The translations under genes were made by a program, and so were the position numbers. Below, piece by piece: positions 33,119 to 41,715 of a stretch of DNA of 64,000 bases. Positions within the stretch are counted from its first letter, which is position 1. Each line of letters starts with the position of its first letter. Under the pieces are notes generated by a model. It ran no database searches. It was not told where the DNA came from and saw only the letters and a list, made by a program, of their open reading frames with translations. This DNA comes from VRUE01 sp044867925 (GTDB taxonomy: Bacteria; Actinomycetota; Thermoleophilia; Solirubrobacterales; 70-9). Where the stretch lies: assembly GCA_044867925.1 (NCBI GenBank), contig JBIOVV010000118.1:1-64000 (forward strand). Direction: 5' to 3'.

Positions 33119-34540
33119 ATGAGTGGGAGCACTTCGCCGCGCACGACGTTCACTTCGAGCGAGGCCGCTGAAATCCGCGGCCTGCTGGATGCTTTCCCCC
33201 AGGCGCGCAAGGCGGTGCAGCGGATGGCGGTCGCACGCCTTCGGCGCATGGGCTTGGGCATTGCGGCGGGGCCGGGCGCACATCCCAGTAGGGCGGAGTT
33301 CGAGGATCTCGTTTCCGCGGGGGAGTTGTGGATCGACAGCGATGGGGGAGTTGCCAAGGCGATGATTCGACCGCACGCCTCGGGCAACGTCTTCCGGGTC
33401 GCGGTTGGGGTCACAGGGGATTCGATCGAGCCGGACTGGAGCGCCTTCGACCAGCGGTACCAATGGTTCGGCCGCCAGCCAAAGGCCGTTACGAGTGGTG
33501 CGCACCTCTTCGTGCTGGCTGTCGACCGCTGGAAAAGCGCTGTCGTCGGCCTCTACGAGGCGGTCTCGGCCGGGGCGGACAGGCTGCCGGGCTCATCCGA
33601 TCCCGAGCGCTGGCCGTGGGCGCTCGGCGTGCGGCCGCTCGCGGCGATCCCGCCTCCCGAGGCGGTGCGGGTCGATGGTCTGGTCGGTCCGCAGAGCGGG
33701 CTTCCCGCGCGTATTTCAGACGAGGGGACGCTGGCGCAGCTCTACCGGGTCGTTGCGGAGAGCCCGCCACCGCCCGGCCCCGCCAAGCCGGAGCACCGAG
33801 TGCAGGAACTCGAGTGGCAAGACGTCGTCTCCGACGTTCTCGAGGCCGTTGCGACCCTGGGCAGGGAGGCACGCGAGCCCGCGGTTGTGGAACGCGCGAT
33901 CGAGCTCGGGGGTTGGAGCGGGGAGGAGCTGGCCGCGAGGGCCTGGTACACCGGTAGCGGGGTCGACTCGCACATCGAGAACATCGTGCGGCGAGCCCTG
34001 CAGTTCGAAACCGGCGCCAAGGGCCCCCTCAACCGAGTCCATGGTGTGTACAAGCCGGCGGCCGGTGCGCCGGCGCCGGGGTTCGGCGTCGCCTATCGGC
34101 CGGCCGGGAAGGACCATCCAGGCGCCGCCGAGGAGTTGCCGCCGCACGTCGTCGACCTGGCCGAGCTCGACCGTGCGACCAGACGGCACATGAGCCTCCA
34201 GGACCGTCTGGCCGACGGGCTTCGTCAGCGCGGCATCGAGCCCCGGTCACCGGGGAGCTGGCAGCCCCGGTTCGATCTCGCCTTCGAGCACGAGGGTGTG
34301 CAGTTCGTGGTCGAGGTCAAGAGCGGCGACCCGGTGAGCACGCAGCAGATCCGTCTCGGAGTTGGACAGCTCCTCGAGTATCGGCACCGGCTCCAGCCAG
34401 CCGCCTCGCCGCAGGTTCGGGCCGTGCTCCTGGTCGAGTCTCAACCCCCCGAGCCGTGGGGCGAGCTCGCGGGCGCCGTTGACATCCAGCTCATCAGGGC
34501 CGATGAGCTGGAGCAATCTCTGTCCGGCCTGCTCGGCTGA
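33119..34540 (+). CDS. Putative modification-dependent restriction nuclease (EVE-like, wHTH, PD-(D/E)XK)
   Basis: A protein of 473 residues that I read as a restriction-type nuclease. Residues about 121-215 (with HLFVLAVDRWKS and WPWALGVRPL) resemble an EVE/PUA-like reader of modified bases. Residues about 228-312 look like an Mrr-N-type winged helix ending in GVYKP. Residues about 358-473 look like a PD-(D/E)XK nuclease: Asp386, the EVK triad at 399-401 and GVGQLLEYR as its following helix. The catalytic residues appear intact. Domain names are by eye and inferred. No methyltransferase gene is near, which fits a type IV enzyme that cuts modified foreign DNA. It lies 199 bases after tRNA-Pro. 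Confidence 0.65.
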   Translation: MSGSTSPRTTFTSSEAAEIRGLLDAFPQARKAVQRMAVARLRRMGLGIAAGPGAHPSRAEFEDLVSAGELWIDSDGGVAKAMIRPHASGNVFRVAVGVTGDSIEPDWSAFDQRYQWFGRQPKAVTSGAHLFVLAVDRWKSAVVGLYEAVSAGADRLPGSSDPERWPWALGVRPLAAIPPPEAVRVDGLVGPQSGLPARISDEGTLAQLYRVVAESPPPPGPAKPEHRVQELEWQDVVSDVLEAVATLGREAREPAVVERAIELGGWSGEELAARAWYTGSGVDSHIENIVRRALQFETGAKGPLNRVHGVYKPAAGAPAPGFGVAYRPAGKDHPGAAEELPPHVVDLAELDRATRRHMSLQDRLADGLRQRGIEPRSPGSWQPRFDLAFEHEGVQFVVEVKSGDPVSTQQIRLGVGQLLEYRHRLQPAASPQVRAVLLVESQPPEPWGELAGAVDIQLIRADELEQSLSGLLG

Positions 34541-34549
34541 CGCTTGCTT

Positions 34550-34849
34550 CTAGGCCTCGACGCGCACGGCCAGCTCGAGCTTCTCGACTGAGACCCGCTT
34601 GCCCATGCCTTCGCCCGGAGGGCTCATCGAGTTCAGCGTCTCGTCGCCCTGGCGGTAGTCCTCCTCGGTCTCGAACAGCGTCACGGCGAGGGCCTTGCCG
34701 GTCGCGGTGTCGTGAAAGAGCAGGAACTCCTTTGCCGGCACTCCGGGCGGCGGGCCGCCGGCGGACTCGGCCTGGGCTCGAATCTGGGCGGCGCTCTCTT
34801 CGAGCGCTTTGGCATCGGCGCCTTCCCATCTGGCTACTCGTGCGTACAT
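34550..34849 (-). CDS. Small ABM-like dimeric alpha/beta-barrel protein
   Basis: Protein of 99 residues, likely a ferredoxin-like dimeric alpha/beta-barrel related to antibiotic-biosynthesis monooxygenase domains. MYARVARWEGADAKALEES opens the fold, LLFHDTATGKALAVTLFETE is the beta pair and the C-terminal strand is RVSVEKLELAVRVE. The family binds or degrades small substrates, and no specific role can be read. It is convergent with the restriction-like gene with 9 bases between. RBS AGGAGG is visible upstream (complement near 34856-34861). Confidence 0.65.
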   Translation of the reverse strand: MYARVARWEGADAKALEESAAQIRAQAESAGGPPPGVPAKEFLLFHDTATGKALAVTLFETEEDYRQGDETLNSMSPPGEGMGKRVSVEKLELAVRVEA

Positions 34850-34941
34850 CTTCGTCCTCCTTCGTAGTCCCTGGCAAGCCGAGCCTAGTCCAAGGGTGTG
34901 GCCGGGTGGGCCAATCGCAGAGGTTCGCGCTTGAATAGGCC

Positions 34942-35466
34942 GTGGTGCCTACTCGGCTCAAGCACGTCGATCCGAACCGGCCGCGCGGCTGGTTCAGCCG
35001 CGCCTATGCGGCGTTCTCGAATACCCGCCTGGGGCGGTTCCTCTCGATGCACGTCGTCTGGAAGCTCGACCCGCCGTTGATGCGGGCGAGCGGCGGCCGT
35101 CTCGGCTTCGACCTCGTCATACCGACCGCGCTGCTGGAGACGCGCGGCGCCAGGAGCGGAGCACTGAGGCGCAACGTGGTGATCTATTTCCACGACGGCG
35201 AGCGGGTCACGATCATGGCCTCGAAGCTCGGGCTTCCCGAGCACCCGGCCTGGTTCCACAACCTGCGGGCGAATCCCGACGTCACCTTCGGCGGCATCCC
35301 GATGCGGGCGACGGTGGTCAGCGACGAGACCGAACGGCGCCGGCTCTGGGCGCTCGCCGACAACGTCTTCGCTCCCTACGCGGCGTATCGCCGGCGCGCG
35401 GCGAAGGCGAACCGGACGATCCCGATCGTTCAGCTGAGCCCGCGCGGGCCCGACGCTGCCGCCTAG
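34942..35466 (+). CDS. F420-dependent deazaflavin oxidoreductase (Ddn-like)
   Basis: Protein of 174 residues of the deazaflavin-dependent nitroreductase (Ddn) family, which binds F420 and reduces quinones or nitro compounds. Family motifs are LETRGARSGALRRNVV (nicotinamide-like part, here R-G-x-R-S-G), ASKLGLPEHPAWFHNLRANPDV and the C-terminal VVSDETERRRLW. The N-terminal region before residue 45 is hydrophobic-amphipathic and may touch the membrane, as in Ddn. GTG 34942 or 34945 is the start. A complete F420 biosynthesis set in the same window supports use of this cofactor. Confidence 0.85.
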   Translation: MVPTRLKHVDPNRPRGWFSRAYAAFSNTRLGRFLSMHVVWKLDPPLMRASGGRLGFDLVIPTALLETRGARSGALRRNVVIYFHDGERVTIMASKLGLPEHPAWFHNLRANPDVTFGGIPMRATVVSDETERRRLWALADNVFAPYAAYRRRAAKANRTIPIVQLSPRGPDAAA

Positions 35467-35488
35467 CAAAGGCAATACGATCGAGCCG

Positions 35489-36910
35489 ATGAGCGACCTC
35501 GGGCCGTCCTCCACAGCCACCGAGCTGGCCGCTGCGCTGCGGGCGCGCGAGCTCTCTTCGGTCGAGCTGCTCGATGCCTGCCTGGCGGCGGTCGACGAGC
35601 GCAACCCCGAGCTCAACGCGGTCATCTGGCGGGACGACGAGGGGGCCCGGGCGGTGGCGCGCGCCGCCGACGAGCGCATCGCGGCCGGGGAGGAGGCGCC
35701 CTTCCTCGGCGTGCCGATCCCGATCAAGGATCTGACCGCGGTCGCCGGCTGGCCGCTGACCTATGGCTCCAACGGCGCCCCCGATGGCCTCAGCGAGGAG
35801 AGCGAGCTGGTGGTCGAGTCCCTGCGGCGGGCCGGCTTCGTCCTCTGCGGCCGCACCAACACGCCGGAGTTCGGGCCGCTCACCGTGGCCGAGAACTCGC
35901 GCTATGGCAACACGCTCAATCCCTGGGACACGAGCCGCGCCTCCGGGGGCTCCTCGGGCGGCGCCTCGGCGGCGGTGGCGGGCGGGATGTTCCCGGTTGC
36001 CCATGCCAACGACGGCGGCGGCTCGATCCGCATTCCCGCCGCCTACTGCGGCCTGGTCGGGCTGAAGACCAGTCGCGGGCGGATCCCGCGGCGGGCCCAG
36101 ACCTGGATGGGCGCCGTGGTCGAGGGGACGATCACACGCACGATCGGCGACGCGGCCGCCACCCTCGACGCGACTGCCGGCCCCGACCCGCTCGCCTGGT
36201 ACACCGCGCCGGCGCCCGAGCGTCCCTCCGCCGAGGAGGTCTCGGCCGAGCCCGGTCGCCTGCGCATCGGTCTGATGGCCGAGGCCCCGCTGGGCGTCCC
36301 CACCGACCCGGCCTGCGTCGAGGCCGCCCGCGACGCCGCGGCCCTGCTCGAGCAGCTCGGACACGAGGTGGCGGAGGTCGAGGTGGGGACGATCTCCGAA
36401 GAGCTGACGCCGGACTTCGTGACGATGACGATCGGCGGCATCGCCGACTACGACGGCGTCGACTGGTCGCAGGTCGAGCCGCACAACCGCCATGGCTACG
36501 CGGCGGCGACGGACGGGGTCAGCGCCTATGAGTACGTCGTAGCGGTGCGCCGCCTCGAGCAGCTCTCCCGCCGCGAAGTAGCGCGCTGGGGCAGCGACTT
36601 CGACGTCCTGCTCACACCCACCTCGGCGATCCTGCCGCCGCCGACCGGATCGGTCCTGACCGCCCAGCACGCGGCCCCCGACCAGCCGGTCTTCGACACC
36701 GTGCGCTCGGTCTGCTTCAGCGCCTTCGCCAACATCACCGGGCTGCCCAGCATCTCGCTGCCGTTGCGCTGGACCGAGGACGAGATCCCGGTCGGCGCGA
36801 TGCTCACCGGAGCCCCCTTCGACGAGGCGACCCTGATCCGCCTCGGCGCCCAGCTCGAAGCCGCGCGTCCCTGGGCCGAGCGGCGCGCCCCGCTGGCGGC
36901 AACCGCTTAG
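35489..36910 (+). CDS. Amidase (amidase-signature family)
   Basis: Amidase-signature hydrolase of 473 residues. The Ser-Ser-Lys triad is visible: Lys in PIPIKDLTAVAG, the cis-Ser in the Gly/Ser-rich GGSSGGASA and the nucleophile Ser in DGGGSIRIPAAYCGLVGLK. Length is normal. Substrates could be aryl amides or similar, and the sequence does not define one. The last 4 bases overlap the convergent MocR-type regulator. Confidence 0.9.
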   Translation: MSDLGPSSTATELAAALRARELSSVELLDACLAAVDERNPELNAVIWRDDEGARAVARAADERIAAGEEAPFLGVPIPIKDLTAVAGWPLTYGSNGAPDGLSEESELVVESLRRAGFVLCGRTNTPEFGPLTVAENSRYGNTLNPWDTSRASGGSSGGASAAVAGGMFPVAHANDGGGSIRIPAAYCGLVGLKTSRGRIPRRAQTWMGAVVEGTITRTIGDAAATLDATAGPDPLAWYTAPAPERPSAEEVSAEPGRLRIGLMAEAPLGVPTDPACVEAARDAAALLEQLGHEVAEVEVGTISEELTPDFVTMTIGGIADYDGVDWSQVEPHNRHGYAAATDGVSAYEYVVAVRRLEQLSRREVARWGSDFDVLLTPTSAILPPPTGSVLTAQHAAPDQPVFDTVRSVCFSAFANITGLPSISLPLRWTEDEIPVGAMLTGAPFDEATLIRLGAQLEAARPWAERRAPLAATA

Positions 36911-38340
36911 GCGGTAGCGCCTGCCGGGCGGGTGGCCGCCGCGAGCGCCTCGGCGACCAGGCGCACCCCATGCTCGATCGCCGGCTCCGGCATCCCGGCG
37001 AATCCGAGGACCAGGCCCGGCCGTCCGCCCGGGACGAAGCGGTGCAGCGCAAGTCCCTCGAGGCCGACCCCGCGAGCCGCCGCGGCGCTGATCAGTGCCG
37101 CCTCGTCGACGTCCTCCGGCAGCTCGACCAGCTCGAAGAGACCGGCGGCTCCCGTGCCCCCACGTGCCATCGGAAGGTGCCGGGCAACGGCTTCGAGCAG
37201 TGCCTCGCGTCGCCCCTGGTAGCGCTGGCGCATGCGGCGCAGATGACGGTCGAGCTCGCCGCGGGCGATGAAGTCCTGCAGGGCGAGCTGGCCGATCGCC
37301 TCAGAGCCGCGGTCCTCGATCGCCTTGACCGAGATCAGCGGCCAGCCGAGCCAGGAGGGCGTCAGCATCCACCCGAGGCGCATCCCGGGGACCAGGCGCT
37401 TGCTGGCCGAGCCGACGTAGGCGACGCGCTCGGGGGCGAGGCCCTGCAGGGCGCCGACGCGGGTGCGGTCGTAGCGCAGCTCGGCGTCGAAGTCGTCCTC
37501 GATGATCAGTCGCTCGCCCGCCTCGGCCCAATCGACCAGAGCGGCCCGGCGCTCGCTGCTCAGCACGGCGCCGGTCGGGAACTGGTGGGCGGGGGTGACG
37601 ATGACGGCGGCGGCGTCGCTGCGCTCGAGCAGGTCGACCCGCAGGCCCTCGGCATCGACCGGGATCGGCTCGACGCCGAGGCCGGCCTGTTCGACGATCA
37701 GCCGCTGGCTGTGCCAGCCGGGGTCCTCGAGCGCGACGCCGGCGACGCCGCGGCTGCGCAGCCAGCGGGCGATCAGCGAGAGGCCCTGGCTGAAGCCGGT
37801 GCAGATCATCAGCTGCTCGGGGTCCGCCGCGGCGCCGCGGACGCGGCCGAGGTACTCGGCGAGCGTCTCGCGCAGGGCGGGGACGCCGCGGGGATCGGGG
37901 TAGTCGACGGCGTCGATTGCCGCCTGGCGCCAGGCGGCGCGCAGCGAGCGCAGCCAGCGATCGCGGGGGAAGCCGGCGAGGTCCGGGAGGCAGGGGTCGA
38001 GGCGGTAGGCGAAGTCGGGCCGGAGAGAGGGGGAGGGAGAGCGCGGCGCCGCGGCGCGGACCGTGTGAGCGACACGCACGGGCGCCCCCTGGCGGGCGAG
38101 CAGGTAGCCCTCGGCGGCGAGCTGGCCGTACGCCTCGCTGACCACGCCTCGCGAGATGCCCAGCTCGGCGGCGAGGCTGCGGCTGGAGGGGAGGCGCGAC
38201 CCGGCGGACAGGCGGCCGGCGCGAACGTCTTCGCGGATCGAGTGCTCGATCTGCTCGTGCAGCGGCACCTCGCCGCTCCGATCGAGCTCGACCAGGAGTC
38301 CCGGGCCAACTGGCCCATTAGAGCGCGTCATTACTGGCAC
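36907..38340 (-). CDS. MocR-type transcriptional regulator (GntR HTH fused to aminotransferase fold)
   Basis: Regulator of 477 residues. N-terminal GntR winged helix (about 15-80) with AGSRLPSSRSLAAELGISRG and SEAYGQLAAEGYL is joined to a type I aminotransferase-like domain. PLP would bind at the Lys of VGSASKRLVPGMRLGW. This is the MocR/PdxR architecture, controlling vitamin B6, GABA or taurine genes. No pdxST or gabT gene is adjacent, so its target is unknown. It is divergent from the FAD oxidoreductase gene with 35 bases between. Confidence 0.9.
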   Translation of the reverse strand: MPVMTRSNGPVGPGLLVELDRSGEVPLHEQIEHSIREDVRAGRLSAGSRLPSSRSLAAELGISRGVVSEAYGQLAAEGYLLARQGAPVRVAHTVRAAAPRSPSPSLRPDFAYRLDPCLPDLAGFPRDRWLRSLRAAWRQAAIDAVDYPDPRGVPALRETLAEYLGRVRGAAADPEQLMICTGFSQGLSLIARWLRSRGVAGVALEDPGWHSQRLIVEQAGLGVEPIPVDAEGLRVDLLERSDAAAVIVTPAHQFPTGAVLSSERRAALVDWAEAGERLIIEDDFDAELRYDRTRVGALQGLAPERVAYVGSASKRLVPGMRLGWMLTPSWLGWPLISVKAIEDRGSEAIGQLALQDFIARGELDRHLRRMRQRYQGRREALLEAVARHLPMARGGTGAAGLFELVELPEDVDEAALISAAAARGVGLEGLALHRFVPGGRPGLVLGFAGMPEPAIEHGVRLVAEALAAATRPAGATA

Positions 38341-38375
38341 TGTATAGCGGACCAGTCGCGTCGTACCATCGGCAG

Positions 38376-39542
38376 ATGAACGAGATCAAGGTTGTCGGAG
38401 GTGGCCTGGCGGGACTGACCGCCGCAATCACGGTGGCCGAAGGCGGGGCGCCGGTTCGCCTGCTCGAGGCGCACGAGGCCCTCGGCGGCCGCGCCCGCAG
38501 CATGGCCGGTCCCTATAAGGCGAACTTCGGTCCCCATGTCATCTATAAGGACGGCCCGCTCTGGGCCTGGCTGGCCGAGCGCGAGCTGCTGCCCCGCTAC
38601 TCCGGGCCGCCGCTGGCCGGCATCCGCTTCCGCTGGCAGGGCGAGGTCCGCCGTACGCCGCCGCTGGGCACGATCCCGGCGGTCCTGCGCCTGCGCGGCC
38701 GCGAAGCGCCGGTCGACCAGGACTTCCGCGGCTGGGTCTCCGGCCTCTCCGACGAGCGCACCGCGGCGATGCTCTCCGCCGCCGCCGGCGTCTACACCTT
38801 CCACCACGATCCCGGCGAGCTCTCCGCCGCCTTCGTCTGGCAGCACTCGGTGCGCGTCCTGCTCAGCCCGCCGCCGACGGCGCGCTACCTGCACGGCGGC
38901 TGGGGCTCTCTCATCGACGTGCTGGAGGCGCGGGCGCGCCGGCTCGGTGTGGAGATCGAGACCGGCCACGCGGTCGAGGCGCTGCCGGAATCGCCGACGA
39001 TCGTCGCCACGGAGTTGGGCCGGGCGGGGGAGCTGCTCGGCGACGAGATGCTCAGCTGGCCCGCCGGGCACACCGTCTGCATCGACCTCGGCCTCGCGCA
39101 TCGTCGCGGCGATCCCTTCATCGTCTCCGACCTCGACGACTCGGGCTGGGTCGAGCGGTTCAGCGCCGCCGATCCCTCGCTCGCTCCCGATGGCGAGGAG
39201 CTGGTGCAGGCGCAGATGCCGGTGCGTCCGGGCGAGAGCGCCGATGGCGCGGGCCTGCGCCTCGAGCGCCTGCTCGAGGCCGCGTTCCCGGGACTGCGCG
39301 AGCGTGAGCGCTGGCGCCGCCGCCAGGTGATCGAGGGTCGCAGCGGCCCGCTCGACCATCCCGGCAAGACCTGGCGCGACCGGCCCGCGGTCGACCGCGG
39401 CGACGGCGTCTTCCTCGCCGGCGACATGGTCGCCGCGCCCGGCCTGCTCTCCGAGGTCTCCTGGGCGAGCGGAACCGAGGCCGGGCACCTGGCCCTGGCA
39501 GCCGCGGGCAGCCGACGCGGGGAGCTGAGGCGCGTCGCTTGA
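38376..39542 (+). CDS. FAD-dependent oxidoreductase, amine oxidase / phytoene desaturase-like
   Basis: Flavoprotein of 388 residues. The N-terminal FAD loop is VVGGGLAGLTAAITVAEGG, followed by LEAHEALGGRARS, and the C-terminal FAD motif is GDGVFLAGDMVAAPGLLSEV. These place it among amine oxidase/phytoene-desaturase-type proteins. The substrate is unknown. It is divergent from the MocR-type gene and could be under its control. A perfect 15-base-pair palindrome follows just after the stop codon. Confidence 0.85.
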   Translation: MNEIKVVGGGLAGLTAAITVAEGGAPVRLLEAHEALGGRARSMAGPYKANFGPHVIYKDGPLWAWLAERELLPRYSGPPLAGIRFRWQGEVRRTPPLGTIPAVLRLRGREAPVDQDFRGWVSGLSDERTAAMLSAAAGVYTFHHDPGELSAAFVWQHSVRVLLSPPPTARYLHGGWGSLIDVLEARARRLGVEIETGHAVEALPESPTIVATELGRAGELLGDEMLSWPAGHTVCIDLGLAHRRGDPFIVSDLDDSGWVERFSAADPSLAPDGEELVQAQMPVRPGESADGAGLRLERLLEAAFPGLRERERWRRRQVIEGRSGPLDHPGKTWRDRPAVDRGDGVFLAGDMVAAPGLLSEVSWASGTEAGHLALAAAGSRRGELRRVA

Positions 39543-39546
39543 CGCG

Positions 39547-39588
39547 CATCCGATATTGACCCCGCTCTGGTGTGGTCAATATCGGATG
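39547..39588. repeat. Stem-loop with CATCCGATATTGACC arms
   Basis: A perfect 15-base inverted repeat, 39547-39561 and 39574-39588, with a 12-base loop. It starts 5 bases after the FAD oxidoreductase stop. There is no U-tract, so it is not a typical intrinsic terminator. Confidence 0.9.
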
Positions 39589-39616
39589 GGCGGGATAGTC
39601 GGCTAGCGTCCCGGCG

Positions 39617-40078
39617 GTGACAGCGACCTCCGCCGGGATCCTCCCCTTCCGCCGCGGCGCCGAGTCGCTGGAAGTGCTGCTGGTGCATCCGGGTGGGCCG
39701 TTCTGGGCGAGGAAGGACGAGGGCGCCTGGTCGGTGCCGAAGGGCGAGCTCGATCCCGGCGAGGAGTCGCGGGCCTGCGCGCTGCGCGAGCTGGAGGAGG
39801 AGCTCGGCTCCTCGCTCGGCCTCGGCGCCGAGCAGCTGGTCGAGCTCGGCTCGGTGCGCCAGAAGTCCGGCAAGCTCGTCCACTGCTGGGCGGCCGAAGC
39901 GGACTTCGATCCCACCGCGCTGCGCAGCAGCACCTTCGAGATCGAGTGGCCGCCGCGCTCGGGCGGACGGCGCGAGTTCCCCGAGGTCGATCGAGCCGAG
40001 TGGTTTCGGCCCGAGGAGGCGCGCCGCAAGATCAACCCGGCGCAGGCCGAGTTCATCGATCGGTTGCTCTCTCTATAG
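39617..40078 (+). CDS. NUDIX hydrolase
   Basis: NUDIX pyrophosphohydrolase of 153 residues. The box GELDPGEESRACALRELEEE fits GX5EX7REUXEEXGU and ends in LGSS. The opening TSAGILPFRRGAESLEVLLVHPGGPFW is typical of the group acting on small nucleoside-diphosphate derivatives (ADP-ribose or NTP-like). GTG 39617 is the start. The catalytic residues are intact, and the substrate cannot be inferred further. Confidence 0.9.
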   Translation: MTATSAGILPFRRGAESLEVLLVHPGGPFWARKDEGAWSVPKGELDPGEESRACALRELEEELGSSLGLGAEQLVELGSVRQKSGKLVHCWAAEADFDPTALRSSTFEIEWPPRSGGRREFPEVDRAEWFRPEEARRKINPAQAEFIDRLLSL

Positions 40079-40139
40079 GCACGACGCCTGCGTCGGAGCC
40101 GCCCGGGCCTCGGCGGGGGCGTCCTATACTCGCCCGGCG

Positions 40140-41228
40140 ATGCCAGACGGTTCCGACGCGAACGCTGTCCCGCCCTCGGGCGAGGGACCTTCGGGCCGGC
40201 CGCTGCCGCTTTCCGTGCGGCTGCTCGGTGCCGGCGTGCGCAGCGCCCGCTCGCTCGGCAAGGCGACCGGGCTGGACCAGGCGATCGAGGTTGCCGCCGA
40301 GGAGGCGATGGTCGCCGCCGTGGAGAGCGAGGCGGTCGAACGGGCGATAGCCCGGGTCCTCCAGGGCCCGATCGTCGAGGAGGCGATGAACAGCGCGCTC
40401 GAGAGCGACGCGGTCAAGAACGCCCTGGTCGACGCGCTCGACAGCGAGCTGGTCGATGAGGTCTGGCGCCGGCTGCTGGCCAGCGACGAGGCACAGCGGC
40501 TGGTCGAGCGGATCGCCGCGGCGCCGGAGATACGCGCCGCGATCAGCGCCCAGAGCGTCGGCATGCTCGAGGACGTCGGCCACACGATCGGCAACGGCAC
40601 GCGGCGGCTCGACAGCGTGGTCGAGCGCGTCGCGCGCAAGATCTTCTTCCGCAAGCGCCGGACCGAGCCGACCGACCGGGCCGGCGCCGTCACCCGCGGG
40701 CTCGCCTTCGGCCTCGACGTGCTGATCGTCAACCTCGGCTTCTCCGGGCTGGCCGCGGTTGCGGCGCTGATCGCCTCGGCCTTCACCGGCAATGGCAACG
40801 GCGTCTCCAACTTCGCCCTGGCGGCAGGCACGACGCTCTGGTTCGCGCTCGGCAGCCTCTACCTGGTCGGCTTCTGGTCGCTCGCCGGCCAGACCCCGGG
40901 AATGCGCTTCCTCGGCATCAGGCTCGACGTCGAGGCCCGGGGCCTGCGCCTCGGCAAGGCGGTCAAGCGGCTGCTCGGCATGGTCCTGGCGGCGATGGCC
41001 TTCGGCCTCGGCTTCCTCGGCATCCTCTTCGACAAGCGGCGCCGTGCCTGGGACGACCGGCTCAGCGGCGTCGACGTGGTCTACGAGGGCACCGAGCGCA
41101 GGCCGGCGCCCTGGTCGCGGCTCGATACCGCCGTCGAGCCACCTCTCGCCGCCGCCTCCGCAACGACGAAGGCCCCGGATGCCCGGGGCCTTCGGTCGCA
41201 GCGTGTGGTCGGCTCTTCGCCTAGCTGA
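40140..41228 (+). CDS. RDD-family membrane protein with helical N-terminal region
   Basis: Protein of 362 residues. The first 160 residues are a charged helical region with repeated AIxxAxxxE-type segments, possibly coiled coil. An RDD domain follows, with RGLAFGLD, GQTPGMRFLGIRLDVEARG and WDDRLSGVDVVY; it has about three membrane helices. The family is associated with ion or stress transport, without a clear biochemical role. The 3' end runs through the terminator hairpin at 41168-41193 and overlaps the convergent gene by 8 bases, so the last 20 residues are not conserved-looking. Confidence 0.8.
   Translation: MPDGSDANAVPPSGEGPSGRPLPLSVRLLGAGVRSARSLGKATGLDQAIEVAAEEAMVAAVESEAVERAIARVLQGPIVEEAMNSALESDAVKNALVDALDSELVDEVWRRLLASDEAQRLVERIAAAPEIRAAISAQSVGMLEDVGHTIGNGTRRLDSVVERVARKIFFRKRRTEPTDRAGAVTRGLAFGLDVLIVNLGFSGLAAVAALIASAFTGNGNGVSNFALAAGTTLWFALGSLYLVGFWSLAGQTPGMRFLGIRLDVEARGLRLGKAVKRLLGMVLAAMAFGLGFLGILFDKRRRAWDDRLSGVDVVYEGTERRPAPWSRLDTAVEPPLAAASATTKAPDARGLRSQRVVGSSPS
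41168..41193. terminator. Bidirectional terminator hairpin overlapping the RDD gene end
   Basis: GAAGGCCCCGG at 41168-41178 pairs perfectly with CCGGGGCCTTC at 41183-41193, with loop ATGC. It lies within the coding 3' end of the RDD gene, just past the stop of the opposite gene. The GAAGG/CCTTC base of the stem is a familiar terminator form, though a long U-tract is lacking. Confidence 0.75.
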
Positions 41229-41607
41229 CGGCGCCTTCCGGGCCCTCGGCCAGCTTGTAGATGATGATGATCGAGAGGGCGAAGATCGCCAGCGACCAGA
41301 ACGGGTAGGCCGGGATCGAGAGCAGCGCGCCCATCGCGTTCAGCGAGCCGACGAAGATGCCGAACCAGCGCCCGAACTCTCCTCCGGAGAAGAGCGAGAA
41401 CGCCGCGACGAGCTCGAGCACGCCGATGATCAGCAAGATCCAGCCCCAGGTGTGCAGGCCGCTGATGATGTAGGCGGCGTTCTCGGTGAAGAACTTCGAG
41501 TCGCCGATCGCGGCGATGCCGTAGATGATGTTGAGGATGCCTGCGACCAGCAGCAGGACGCCTGCGAACACCCACCAACCGCTGGGTGTGACGATCTCGT
41601 CTTTCAT
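41221..41607 (-). CDS. Small four-helix membrane protein (DUF7144-like)
   Basis: Membrane protein of 128 residues with four hydrophobic helices, roughly 12-32, 52-75, 80-100 and 104-122. The pattern GWWVFAGVLLLVAGILNIIYG and WGWILLIIGVLELVAAFSLF resembles the small DUF7144/SPW-like actinobacterial family. ATG 41607 is chosen since the upstream part of the frame is antisense to the dehalogenase-like gene. Function unknown. Confidence 0.75.
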   Translation of the reverse strand: MKDEIVTPSGWWVFAGVLLLVAGILNIIYGIAAIGDSKFFTENAAYIISGLHTWGWILLIIGVLELVAAFSLFSGGEFGRWFGIFVGSLNAMGALLSIPAYPFWSLAIFALSIIIIYKLAEGPEGAVS

Positions 41608-41715
41608 GCGTAACCCTTTCGTTGCAATCGGCACAGAAAAATTATGCGCGAGGTATTTCCAGGGGTCGGCGGCATTTCCTGCTCTGGAGCGGGATTTCCC
41701 GTAGGGTCTTCGGTC

